A stretch of DNA of 57,850 nucleotides from NCBI GenBank assembly GCA_015258095.1, contig JABZIV010000010.1:1-57850 (forward strand). The letters are read 5' to 3'. The translations under genes were made by a program, and so were the position numbers. Origin of the DNA: Lachnospiraceae bacterium (lineage in GTDB: Bacteria > Bacillota > Clostridia > Lachnospirales > Lachnospiraceae). The notes under the pieces are model-generated. The model made no database searches, was not told the DNA's origin, and saw nothing but the letters and a program-made list of their open reading frames with translations. Shown in pieces: positions 25,729 through 35,368 of this stretch. The first letter of the stretch is position 1, and each line of letters opens with the position of its first letter.

Positions 25729-27810
25729 CTAATTCAATAAGCCTTCTCTTTTGCTTATCGCCAATAATGTTTTACTTAGCCTTTTCGGTGTTATTTTATG
25801 AATCGTTTCTAAAAGTCTTTCTTTGTCTTCGTTTTTTATATCATAATTTTTTTCACCTTTATTAATTAAATCCTTTTTTTGAAAAATTGCTTTTACAATA
25901 TTTAAATTATTTCCGTTGTCTATTGCATATTGTAATGCCTTGTCAGGGTTATTATTCCTATTAATAATAGATAATACACTTAAGTCACTCACCATTTTGG
26001 CAAAGTTATCGGCCTCCGTAAAATATCTTGATTTTGCATCTAATCTTCCCAAATATTTATTTGTACCTATCACAGTCTCATAATTTCCAATTTCATAGGC
26101 TTGTTCCCTTAATTTTTTTAGTTGTTTCAATGCTTTATCTTTTAAAAAAGGGATTCTATAATCGATGGCCAAAGTTCTTAACTTGCATTCCTGCACAAGT
26201 GTTTTGTTATAACCATCGATATATTTGTTCTTATTGAATCTATAATTTAAAATTGCAAACCCAATTCTCACCAAAATCAATAGCCCATATCGCCTTTGAA
26301 ATACCGGCACACGTAATGCTAAAGCTGAAGGAATACACATCTGCAAGGAAGAAACATATTGTACCAACGCCAGGTTACAATACCTATTTTTATCTTCATT
26401 CGATAATGTACTCTTACTCACCATCCAATATAAGTTTCTAGCTAGATTTATGTATTCTGAAAAATCCGCTCTTTCTCTCGCCAAAAAAATCCTTGCTTCA
26501 TATAATAGGAATTTTTCTTTTTCTTTTAGTATTTTTTTACCTGCAGAGACTTTCTCAAGTGTTTCTAGAATAATTTCTTCTAAATCATTATTATGTCCAG
26601 TTTGCCTCATTATTTGCATCCATAGTAAATCACCGTCAAAATACGGACGTGATGTAGAGATTTGTTCTGCAAGCTCCCTTAAAAACAGGTCCTTTTCATT
26701 TTGAGATACTGGTTTTTCTTTTAGGAAACGAAATATGTAAGATATATAGCCAGCTTTCTTATCAAGATAATCTAAAATATCCGTTAATTTCTCTTCCATT
26801 GACGATGGGTATCCTTTTATTCTTCTTACATTTGGTAATAATGAAGCATTTTCTTTCGTTATTCCATCAACAGTAAATTTTTCAGGATTCCCAATTGCCC
26901 AAAATCTCTTTTTATTCGTTGTATTAGGATAATCTTTAATAAAAGGAAAATAATCTATATCCCTTCCACTATATCCCCAAATGCACATATCATATTGTTT
27001 CATATTGGCATTAATGTACTGTAACCATTTACTATTCTTTTTGGAGATAGATGACATAGTCGTTCCAATATCCTTTGATGTAACTTTATCCCCTGTATTT
27101 TCTTGTAAGTCACCATGTAATTTACAGATTGCAACTCCTTCTTTATGTTCACTCAATCTACTTGTATCAACATGAACAGAATAAGGAATGTTTAACATTT
27201 CACAGGCACTTTCAAACATCTTATCGTAGTTCATAGTAAATATTGGCACTTTGGAGAGATATGAATATACCACTATAAAATAATGTATAAAATTAGGCTT
27301 AGGAATATACCGCTTTGTATAATGATCTTGTTTAAGACAATTCCACATTCCTAAAACGGTTTCATCTTGAGCAAAGTCTAATAATATCGAATAAAATAAT
27401 TCTGGCTGAATATAGTTACATATATAATCTTTTCTTGAGAGAGATATCTTCCCTGGAACATGAGAAAAATCACTCTCATATTCAGGGAGGAACACGTTGC
27501 ATGTATGCCCTAAAACATCGCTAACACTTGCGACTTGAGAGGAAAGACTAATACCAGAACCGGTAAAAAAGAAACAGTTTTGCTTCTTCAGAGAATCAAA
27601 CAATTCTCTTTTATTTGCCTCATCTTCAGAAATGATATCTTTGGAGTTTATTGAACCATTCCTTTTTTTACGCTTCAATTTAGATGAAATATACAATTTT
27701 TCTGAGTTTATCAACTTCAAAATTTTTCTTAAGATCAATTTCCAAATTGTATTAAATTTTTTCATATATTGCCCTGTTCGCATCCTGCTTGTAGCAAGTT
27801 TTGTGTTCAT
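25729..27810 (-). CDS. SIR2-like domain protein with helical C-terminal region
   Basis: 693 aa as opened at ATG 27810. Residues 80-330 have SIR2-like motifs: FFTGSGIS (NAD loop, 82-89), IFTMNYDKMFE, CKLHGD and IWGYSGRDID. The C-terminal 350 residues are helical, TPR-like. Such proteins are NAD-depleting anti-phage effectors in known systems (for example ThsA, DSR); that role here is inference. Odd: the first 14 codons (MNTKLATSRMRTGQ) are the start of IS66 TnpA, from the flanking repeat, with GGGAGGAAT before it. The native start may be ATG 27765 (MKKFNTIWKL), which has only a weak site. The insertion may therefore supply its expression signals. Confidence 0.78.
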   Translation of the reverse strand: MNTKLATSRMRTGQYMKKFNTIWKLILRKILKLINSEKLYISSKLKRKKRNGSINSKDIISEDEANKRELFDSLKKQNCFFFTGSGISLSSQVASVSDVLGHTCNVFLPEYESDFSHVPGKISLSRKDYICNYIQPELFYSILLDFAQDETVLGMWNCLKQDHYTKRYIPKPNFIHYFIVVYSYLSKVPIFTMNYDKMFESACEMLNIPYSVHVDTSRLSEHKEGVAICKLHGDLQENTGDKVTSKDIGTTMSSISKKNSKWLQYINANMKQYDMCIWGYSGRDIDYFPFIKDYPNTTNKKRFWAIGNPEKFTVDGITKENASLLPNVRRIKGYPSSMEEKLTDILDYLDKKAGYISYIFRFLKEKPVSQNEKDLFLRELAEQISTSRPYFDGDLLWMQIMRQTGHNNDLEEIILETLEKVSAGKKILKEKEKFLLYEARIFLARERADFSEYINLARNLYWMVSKSTLSNEDKNRYCNLALVQYVSSLQMCIPSALALRVPVFQRRYGLLILVRIGFAILNYRFNKNKYIDGYNKTLVQECKLRTLAIDYRIPFLKDKALKQLKKLREQAYEIGNYETVIGTNKYLGRLDAKSRYFTEADNFAKMVSDLSVLSIINRNNNPDKALQYAIDNGNNLNIVKAIFQKKDLINKGEKNYDIKNEDKERLLETIHKITPKRLSKTLLAISKREGLLN

Positions 27811-27951
27811 CTTGAATTCCTCCCTGAGATAGTGTGCAAAGTGGAAAAAGTTTGTAAAGTGGAAAAAGTGCGTTCAACTTTTCACACTTTTCACGATTAT
27901 CTCAATTTTTGTGGAAAAGGAAAAGAAGACAGGTTATTTACCATTTACCTT
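27772..27951. repeat. 180-bp direct repeat, copy 2
   Basis: Second copy of the IS66 5' region, partner of 25505-25684. Its tnpA codons are fused in frame to the SIR2-like gene, and its outer end abuts the IS21-type terminus at about 27952. Confidence 0.88.
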
Positions 27952-28176
27952 TGGGTGGCTCCCAACTGCGGATAATCGGCTCTGAATATCAGATGCAGTG
28001 GCTCTAATTTATCGGAAACGGTGGCTCTGCCACCACGGAATAATCTTTTGGAACGGACAGGTTATTTACTATTTACGTTTATGCTATTCAAGCAAAGTGA
28101 ATTTCATAGACGACCATCATTTACAAAAAAAATTCATCCCCTCTCACTTCAAATCATCTAACAGAAATTAATGGTT

Positions 28177-29250
28177 TCAATTCTCATCCCCCAAAAATAC
28201 CTTGCTAACACTAGCCTCTAACACTCTAAGGATTGTATCTATAAAACTGGAACTAAACTTTACTATAGGTTGTATAGCTTTACTAAAAACTTTATATAGG
28301 GAATCCGCAATAATTCCAAAGAAAAATATAATAAGAGATGAAACCAATATCCTCAAAATCACTTTTCCATTATTCCCAAATTCATATGTCCTAAAGACAT
28401 CATTCCACAATATGGATTGCAATACACCATCATGTAATAAGTAAATACCAAATGTACACGAGGAAACATAATTTATAATTGCATTATTCTTAATATCCAT
28501 CTTTAAAAATATAGCAAAAAGTGAAGCCGACAAAATAACCTGTACCAGTGAATTAGGCGGCCACCAGTAATTTCCCGGTATGCCATTTATATTCCATTTT
28601 GTGAAGCATACTATGAACGTAGCCAAAAAAATGAAGGTTGATAAAAATATCCATCTAATCTTTGTTATCTGTAATGTAGAAGAATTTCTACTTAAAAATG
28701 CTCCGATAATATATATAACAACCATCCAAATGAATCGGTTATAAAACAGCTGTCCCTCTATGTTTCCTAAAAAGGATGGTATAATACTCCATATTATAAG
28801 ACTTAACATCACAAAACGATTTAATTGTCCAGTACTAAGTCGCTCTACAAAGATGAATATAAATGGTTGAAAAAGATATAATAATAAGAAACTTAGGGCA
28901 AACCAATACCTGTCAGGTGCAAATGGGCAAGACCATTCTTTTAGAATATAAATAAACTGCTGATTAAAAAACAGGCTCGCAATAGTAGTACTTAGTATTA
29001 CATAAAACCAAACTTGAACAACCAGATTAATAAATTTATCGATTTTAAATCGGGTCTTATCATAAAAATAGCCTGAAATTAAAACAAAACAATTTACCCC
29101 TAATTCCCCTAACATATTAAAGAAATTAATGATTAGCCTATTTCCCTCTCCATCAGAAAATTTTCCATGAAATGAGCAATGAAAACAAATAATCATAAAC
29201 ATAGATAATATTCTTAGAAGTTCAAAATTACTATTTCTTATTTTTTGCAT
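28177..29250 (-). CDS. Acyltransferase 3 family membrane protein
   Basis: 357 aa. Begins MQKIRNSNFELLRILSMFMI then ICFHCSFHG, where the histidine matches the acyltransferase-3 family active site, and has about ten membrane segments. Usually O-acetylates or otherwise acylates polysaccharides at the membrane. It is the last gene of the polysaccharide cluster, 65 bp after the flippase. Substrate unknown. Confidence 0.8.
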   Translation of the reverse strand: MQKIRNSNFELLRILSMFMIICFHCSFHGKFSDGEGNRLIINFFNMLGELGVNCFVLISGYFYDKTRFKIDKFINLVVQVWFYVILSTTIASLFFNQQFIYILKEWSCPFAPDRYWFALSFLLLYLFQPFIFIFVERLSTGQLNRFVMLSLIIWSIIPSFLGNIEGQLFYNRFIWMVVIYIIGAFLSRNSSTLQITKIRWIFLSTFIFLATFIVCFTKWNINGIPGNYWWPPNSLVQVILSASLFAIFLKMDIKNNAIINYVSSCTFGIYLLHDGVLQSILWNDVFRTYEFGNNGKVILRILVSSLIIFFFGIIADSLYKVFSKAIQPIVKFSSSFIDTILRVLEASVSKVFLGDEN

Positions 29251-29315
29251 AACCGTTTCCTCAGCTTTCTTCTATCCTCCTTCTTTTTTATAAAAACTCC
29301 AGATTCAATACAACA

Positions 29316-30752
29316 TTATATTTTTTTTAGCTTTCCAATATTCTCCATAATCCATTTCCTTTTTAAAATGGAGACAAATATAATAATAACAATGAATCCA
29401 TACTTCAAAACAGGGATATTTTGAATAAACAATACCACAAATCCCAAAATAGAAGTTACTAACGATAATATTAATAAAAATTTTCCATCATAGATGAGTC
29501 CGCCTTCATTTTCCATCATACATGTTTTTCTATAAAATCCATAATGAATAAAGCAAAATATAGCAAAGCAAGCAAAGGTGGTATAAGAAGCAGCAACATA
29601 GCCATATATCTTAATGAAAATATAATTAAGTAAAATATTTAGAGCCGCACATATAATTGAAGGAATAACTATAGTTATCTTTTTATTATAATACTCTTGT
29701 ACCCTGGCAAATAATTGAAACATATAATTAAAGTATACCCCTAGGCATATTGGCACTATCGCCTGAATACTGGGTAAATACCTTTCTCCGCCAAAAACAA
29801 GTACAATTTCATATCCAAATAGCATTATTAACAACAAGATTCCTGCCAAAAACGCCATAAAAAAATTGGTTGTCTGCGCCAGTGTTTTATTTTTCTTTGA
29901 CTGTATCATCTGATATTGATAGGGTACAAAAGAGGAATTTAGTGCACTTGCAAACAAGAGAATTAACGAACCAACGGAATAAGCGACACTATAATACGCA
30001 ACATCCGATGCGCCACACATTTTATCTATCATTATCTTATCGGAGCTTTGGAGAACAAATTCAGACAAATAATGAGGCATTAATCCTAAGCAAAATGATA
30101 AAGAATAGAGCCAAACTCCCTTATTATAAAACTTTCGAACTTTTAACATCAAAAATAAATAAATTATAGTTCCTAATAATAGATACGCAAATATTTGCGG
30201 GTATATCTTCCATTCCGCTGTCGCTGCAATAAAAATAATGCAGAACACTCCTCCAAAACCGGATATAATAGTTATAAGCAGGGAGACAAATATAGCCGGT
30301 TTATAATCATAAATATATCTTTTGTAATTCATCCAGCATTGAATGATGGACTCCCCAATTGAATATAGAAAAAGGCACAGGATAAGCGGTCTAGAAAGTC
30401 CTATGATTTTCGATAAGGGATTAATAAATACTATTGCAAGAAGAGTCCATGTTAGTGTAATTATCAGGCTCAAACTACATAAGGAAGATAAAACTTCTTT
30501 TTTATTTTCATATCTAACATATAGATTCATTATGGACCTATATAAGGTTAGAGTGACTAATAAATTAATCACCAACTGCCATGCCATAAACGTATTGACA
30601 ACTCCATACTGCTCTCTTGTCAAGATTCTCGTAAAAAAAGGCGTGCACAACATGGAAATCGCCTTCTGCAAAAAGCCGCAAATTGTAAACCAAATCCCAC
30701 TCTTAAGGATAATTGGCATACCTTTATATTTTGTATATATTTTTTTAATCAT
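29316..30752 (-). CDS. Wzx-type polysaccharide flippase
   Basis: 478 aa, about 12-14 membrane helices, MOP superfamily. Start KSGIWFTICGFLQKAISMLCTPFFTRI and TREQYGVVNTFMAW match the Polysacc_synt N-terminal signature. It would flip lipid-linked repeat units to the outer face. It overlaps the HAD gene by 4 bp, and EpsG lies in the same cluster as probable polymerase. Confidence 0.85.
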   Translation of the reverse strand: MIKKIYTKYKGMPIILKSGIWFTICGFLQKAISMLCTPFFTRILTREQYGVVNTFMAWQLVINLLVTLTLYRSIMNLYVRYENKKEVLSSLCSLSLIITLTWTLLAIVFINPLSKIIGLSRPLILCLFLYSIGESIIQCWMNYKRYIYDYKPAIFVSLLITIISGFGGVFCIIFIAATAEWKIYPQIFAYLLLGTIIYLFLMLKVRKFYNKGVWLYSLSFCLGLMPHYLSEFVLQSSDKIMIDKMCGASDVAYYSVAYSVGSLILLFASALNSSFVPYQYQMIQSKKNKTLAQTTNFFMAFLAGILLLIMLFGYEIVLVFGGERYLPSIQAIVPICLGVYFNYMFQLFARVQEYYNKKITIVIPSIICAALNILLNYIFIKIYGYVAASYTTFACFAIFCFIHYGFYRKTCMMENEGGLIYDGKFLLILSLVTSILGFVVLFIQNIPVLKYGFIVIIIFVSILKRKWIMENIGKLKKI

Positions 30753-32740
30753 TTAAACTTTTCTCTAAGCATTTTTATTTTAAGCTGTATTTTTTCACTT
30801 GTGTTCAAAATCAATTTATCAAGTAATCTATATTTAGCATAGGAATACCAATTACCCAAACTCATTCTATTGAATTTGCAGATATTTAACCAATCAAACA
30901 ACCACTTATCTTTTCTTTCCTTTTGAGTAAGATATCCATTAATCCAAAGCACACTGGGGGGGATATCTCTACTTCTAAATAAATATTTATATCTAAACTC
31001 TACAATTTCAACAAGTTTTTTCTCTCCATCAAAATCCCTATCATAAAGCATCGAAATCGCTTTTAGATCTTCAGGAAAAGGGTTTTTTTTGAACTGTAAG
31101 TATAAATCAATAGCATCATGGCCTATAGGAACATATCCATATTTTTCATATAAATCAAAAAGCTGTAAAGCCTCTTCTTGAATATTACTTATTAGTTCAG
31201 TATTTTCTTTCTCTTTCCCTATATCATCTAATTCTACAAAAACTTTCCCAGCAACAATAGATAGACTATTTGCTGTTCCAACATTTTCAAACATTAAATG
31301 CTCAAACAAAATACATTCCGATTTAAACTCCTCAATTATACTTACCGGCAACGAGTCAACTGTAAGCCATGCAACCACCTTATCTCCAAGCTTCTTTTCA
31401 CATGATACCGACTTAACAAACTGAATTCCATACATATTTATCTTACAATTAGCCCGTTGACATATCTCTTCCAACTTAATTTGTGTATTTCCATTAATAC
31501 TATTATTAACAAGACCTATCGTACCTTCAAATAGTCCATTTTGCTCTAAATATAAAAAAAGTAGCTTATTTTGCTCCCTACATTTTTCCCTAATAGTTAG
31601 GAGTATTTTATTAATTACCTCATCATATTTATGTGCCAAAATATCTTGCACACTCACCTCTTCTTTAATGTCTATGCCTATATCTTTTTGGCAAGATAAG
31701 ATATTCAACATATCTTCATCACTACCATTTATTAATATTTGAATGATTTGTTTCCAAGAAAAAATCGACTTACTCGGCAAAAGTCTAATTAGTGTATCGA
31801 CAGACGCATCATAATATAGAGATGGTAAACGCATGATATTTTTATTAAGTCTTAAATAAATACAATTTTCAGACTCTTCCGGAAACAATTTTTCATAAAC
31901 TTTTTTTATTAAATATCCCTCTCTTGCCAAAAAATAAAGTTTATTTATTTTAAGTTCCCTCTTTTTTTTATTAATCCAATGGCAAAATTCAAACAAAAAT
32001 GGCGCAAGAGTGAATTCTCCTATGCGGCTCTTAACCGTATTGTCTGAACAATGATTGGCTAAACTGATTAGATGGTTTAAACCGGGATTTAAACCAATCC
32101 GATCTGATGAATAAACTTTGGGGTGGCCTTGATCAGGGCGAAGCAGTGCCTCAATACCTCGTGATTTAGCCTTACTAATATCAGTAATTAGATTGTCACC
32201 AATATGTATGATTTTAGTGTTATCTATATTAAGATCATGCAAAATATAATCATACAAGTGTCCACTTAATTTTGTTAAACCTACTTCAGCTGAAATATAT
32301 AATTTCTCGTAAGTTACGTCTATTTTTTTTAAAATTTCAACTATACACTTGCGAGGCAAATACATATCTGTCGTTATAATAATTTTCTTCCTTAACTTTA
32401 AGCATTCTTGAAGTATTGGTATAATTGCCTCGTTTTTAATACAGTTTTTGATTTCAAATTCGATTTCAATTTCTTTTAGAATATCTCTCAACAAATCCGG
32501 ATATTCGAGATTGGAATATATCTCGTCCAAAGATACTTCTTCTTTTTCGGTTTTTTTTCTAGCTTTACACTCAGCAAAAATACGGTCTATATAGAATTTA
32601 TGCTCATCAACTTTCTCTACAGTATTTCTCTCATTGTAAAGAATTGGAATCACTCTAAAGACATCCTGAGGTGATTGTACAGTTCTAAATATTAAGGTGT
32701 CAAATAAATCAAAAGAGACATATTCAAATTTTTCAATCAC
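30749..32740 (-). CDS. HAD-like protein with FLAREG domain, polysaccharide-linked
   Basis: 663 aa. The N-terminal 210 residues are HAD: YVSFDLFDTLIFR (motif I), TTDMYLPRKC (motif II), then HIGDNLITDISKA (motif IV). The next 450 residues contain KLYFLAREGYLIKKVYEKL, a motif of a domain often joined to HAD in capsule and glycan loci; function unknown. It probably processes a phosphorylated sugar or glycan. It overlaps the flippase by 4 bp. The 250 bp before it (32741-32990) hold no gene. Confidence 0.7.
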   Translation of the reverse strand: MIEKFEYVSFDLFDTLIFRTVQSPQDVFRVIPILYNERNTVEKVDEHKFYIDRIFAECKARKKTEKEEVSLDEIYSNLEYPDLLRDILKEIEIEFEIKNCIKNEAIIPILQECLKLRKKIIITTDMYLPRKCIVEILKKIDVTYEKLYISAEVGLTKLSGHLYDYILHDLNIDNTKIIHIGDNLITDISKAKSRGIEALLRPDQGHPKVYSSDRIGLNPGLNHLISLANHCSDNTVKSRIGEFTLAPFLFEFCHWINKKKRELKINKLYFLAREGYLIKKVYEKLFPEESENCIYLRLNKNIMRLPSLYYDASVDTLIRLLPSKSIFSWKQIIQILINGSDEDMLNILSCQKDIGIDIKEEVSVQDILAHKYDEVINKILLTIREKCREQNKLLFLYLEQNGLFEGTIGLVNNSINGNTQIKLEEICQRANCKINMYGIQFVKSVSCEKKLGDKVVAWLTVDSLPVSIIEEFKSECILFEHLMFENVGTANSLSIVAGKVFVELDDIGKEKENTELISNIQEEALQLFDLYEKYGYVPIGHDAIDLYLQFKKNPFPEDLKAISMLYDRDFDGEKKLVEIVEFRYKYLFRSRDIPPSVLWINGYLTQKERKDKWLFDWLNICKFNRMSLGNWYSYAKYRLLDKLILNTSEKIQLKIKMLREKFK

Positions 32741-32990
32741 GACTATTCTCCTTACTAGCTAAAGTATTGATATACTTTCCTCATCAACTAAGTGACTTTC
32801 CCTACCTTCTACTTCTATCCATACCCCAATCCCTATCTCCACTTTTCGTAATATTTAAAATCTCCACTATCTACAAACAGGAGAAGTAGCATAAAAAGTT
32901 GCCATTGTTAATAAAGAGTATAAGAAACCATTTAATTTAGAATTACATATAAATCTTTAGTAGATATTTGTATCAAGGCTTTGCACTGTC

Positions 32991-34118
32991 TTATTCTTCA
33001 TAGTACGGTTTCCATGGCGTATATTCCTTACCTTCCAGAATATCCGCTATTCGCACACATGCATGTCCATCCCCATATGGATTACTGGCTTTACTCATTT
33101 TTTCATACTCAGTCTTATCTTCTAAAAGGAGTTTAAATGTTTTATAAATGACATCTTCATCAGTTCCGACTAACTTCAATACCCCTGAATTCACTCCCTC
33201 CGGTCGCTCCGTAGTATCCCTCATAACTAGTACAGGAACTCCGTATGTCGGGCACTCTTCCTGTATTCCCCCGGAATCTGTCAAACAAAGAAATGACCTT
33301 GCCTCAAAATTATGGCAATCAAAAACAGTTATTGGTTCAATAATGTGTATTCTATCGCAATCTGCTAATTCCTCTTCTGCCAGTTCCCGAACCAAAGGAT
33401 TCATATGAATAGGATAGATTGCCTTACAATCAGGATGTTCATCGAGAACTCGTCTTATAGCTTTAAACATATGGCGCATAGGATCCCCTAAATTCTCCCT
33501 TCTGTGCGCTGTTATAAAAATAAGCTTGTCTCTTCCTACCCATTCCAACTCCGGATGGGTGTATTCATCCTTAACAGTATGTTGCATTGCGTCAATCACT
33601 GTATTTCCGGTGATATATATATTCTCAGCTTTTCTACCCTCTCGTAATAAATTTTCTCTAGCAAGAGGTGTCGGGGCAAAATTATATTCAGCCACAATAG
33701 ATACAGCTTCCCTATTGAATTCTTCTGGAAATGGAGAATAGATATTATATGTCCGAAGTCCCGCCTCCACATGCCCCACTGGAATTCGAAGATAAAAAGA
33801 TGCTAGAGCAGTAGCAAATGTTGTAGATGTATCTCCATGAACTAAAACCACATCCGGCTTTTCCTTTTCCAAGACGGTTGCAATCGAGCTGAGAATATTA
33901 GTTGTAATATCAAAAAGGTTTTGCCTATTCTTCATGATATCCAAATCATAATCAGGCCGAATAGAAAACGCTTCAAGAACTTGATCCAACATTTGACGAT
34001 GTTGCGCAGTTACACAAACCACAACTTGCAATTGTTTTCTTTTTTTAATCTCATTTATTAGTGGACAAAGCTTTATTGCCTCTGGGCGAGTTCCGAAAAC
34101 TACCATGATTTTTTTCAA
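32991..34118 (-). CDS. wecB: UDP-N-acetylglucosamine 2-epimerase
   Basis: 375 aa, normal length. MVVFGTRPEAIKLCPLI at the start, TAQHRQMLDQVL, VHGDTSTTFA, GHVEAGLRT and TDSGGIQEE are diagnostic. Makes UDP-ManNAc from UDP-GlcNAc in the cytosol. Together with WecC in this cluster it supplies UDP-ManNAcA for the polymer. Confidence 0.95.
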   Translation of the reverse strand: MKKIMVVFGTRPEAIKLCPLINEIKKRKQLQVVVCVTAQHRQMLDQVLEAFSIRPDYDLDIMKNRQNLFDITTNILSSIATVLEKEKPDVVLVHGDTSTTFATALASFYLRIPVGHVEAGLRTYNIYSPFPEEFNREAVSIVAEYNFAPTPLARENLLREGRKAENIYITGNTVIDAMQHTVKDEYTHPELEWVGRDKLIFITAHRRENLGDPMRHMFKAIRRVLDEHPDCKAIYPIHMNPLVRELAEEELADCDRIHIIEPITVFDCHNFEARSFLCLTDSGGIQEECPTYGVPVLVMRDTTERPEGVNSGVLKLVGTDEDVIYKTFKLLLEDKTEYEKMSKASNPYGDGHACVRIADILEGKEYTPWKPYYEE

Positions 34119-34200
34119 TTAACTACCATCCTTCCAACTTATAATTTATGACAAGCATATTTTGACTATTTTCAAATCTATAATTTCTTTTTATTTATCA

Positions 34201-35367
34201 TCACTTTGAAAAAATAGTTGTAAACATTGAATATGCAGGAGTACTGTTAAGAAGTGAAAACATCTTCACCCCCATAAAAATTGATAACATTATAAAATAT
34301 ATTAATTTTTCAAAAGAGTTTCTCCTAATTCTAAAAATATATGGCAAAAGAAAAAACTGAGCACTTAAGAAAAATACAGCAATCCTTGCAAATTCCATAT
34401 TATAGCCAATTGTCAAAGCCTGAATAAATGCACCTATAATATATATATTGAATAGCCCTGTAAACCTTAAATTATACCTTAACGTTCGTCCTATATACAA
34501 AATAATCAGTATAATAAGTATTGTATTCGCCATTGCCCTGATAACCAAAAAAGTATTTGAATAACTAAGATATGCGAAATTTTCTGTTCTATTCATATTG
34601 TAAGAACTTATTTTTTCAGCATATCGCCCCCCGAGTATCCCGACTATAGGAATTATTCTTTGAATTCCTATAGTACCAACTGCAAGTGCCATGGTTAGAC
34701 CTTCAAGTATTTTTTTTAAGCCAAATCTCTTATGATAAAACGGATATACTATAAAGAACACAATGGCTACAAAATGAAACATCGAAGCAAATAAAATCGT
34801 TGAGATAAATTTCCATATTTTTTTATTTTCAATGTACTTTATTGAGAGTAAACATATCGCAACCGCAATATTAGTTCTAACCACAAATACACTTGCACAT
34901 CCTGTAGCCCACCATATGAAATAAGTTGTTATCAATGTAGATTTATTATTTTTTCTGTTCCCCGATGTAAACTCATTGTTTGCCTGCCCAACTTGTCTCT
35001 CGTCAAGATAAACTGATGCCCGATAAAAGCAAAAAGAAGCAACAGAAGCCATAAAAAATAGTAGAACTGTATAACTTCCCGTCAAGTAATTAATCATTCT
35101 CATGGACAAATAATATGCAGGCTCAAAGGGCCAATAATGAATAGTAAATACTTGTTTCAAAGAACGAATATTTTCCCAATTAAAAATGTTATAATATCCT
35201 TCCCAATCCCCGAGTGTTTGGTTCCACCTTATAGTGCTCATAAACACAAAGAAAATTGAATATATTAAACAAATTAGTTTTGCTCTCTGCCTTCCGATAT
35301 TGCTGAATTGTTCCAATAAGGTCAGCAACATTAAACTTAAAAAAACAATCCAATACCAAAGCATCAA
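34201..35367 (-). CDS. EpsG family polysaccharide polymerase
   Basis: 388 aa with about ten membrane segments; STIRWNQTLGDWEGYYNIFN and EPAYYLSMRMINYL near the N-terminus match EpsG/Wzy-type proteins. Likely polymerises repeat units outside the membrane. AT-rich. Set between WecB and a glycosyltransferase with small gaps. Confidence 0.8.
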   Translation of the reverse strand: MMLWYWIVFLSLMLLTLLEQFSNIGRQRAKLICLIYSIFFVFMSTIRWNQTLGDWEGYYNIFNWENIRSLKQVFTIHYWPFEPAYYLSMRMINYLTGSYTVLLFFMASVASFCFYRASVYLDERQVGQANNEFTSGNRKNNKSTLITTYFIWWATGCASVFVVRTNIAVAICLLSIKYIENKKIWKFISTILFASMFHFVAIVFFIVYPFYHKRFGLKKILEGLTMALAVGTIGIQRIIPIVGILGGRYAEKISSYNMNRTENFAYLSYSNTFLVIRAMANTILIILIILYIGRTLRYNLRFTGLFNIYIIGAFIQALTIGYNMEFARIAVFFLSAQFFLLPYIFRIRRNSFEKLIYFIMLSIFMGVKMFSLLNSTPAYSMFTTIFSK

Positions 35368-35368
35368 C

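Larger units (their letters stand above)
24483..28046. mobile_element. Composite IS21/IS66 scar carrying a SIR2-like gene
   Basis: Inverted termini AGATTATTCCG (24483-24493) and CGGAATAATCT (28036-28046) each adjoin several GAGCCAC or GTGGCTC boxes, as at IS21-family ends. Between them lie an istA 5' fragment, truncated IS66 tnpB, frameshifted IS66 tnpA, a SIR2-like gene, and two copies of the IS66 5' region. No intact transposase remains, so it is not self-mobile now. The 28047-28176 flank has no gene but a third IS66-end-like string. Confidence 0.7.

Noticed and set aside
32741..32990. Hidden gene in the 250-bp gap
   Set aside because: No frame with a ribosome site or recognisable motif.
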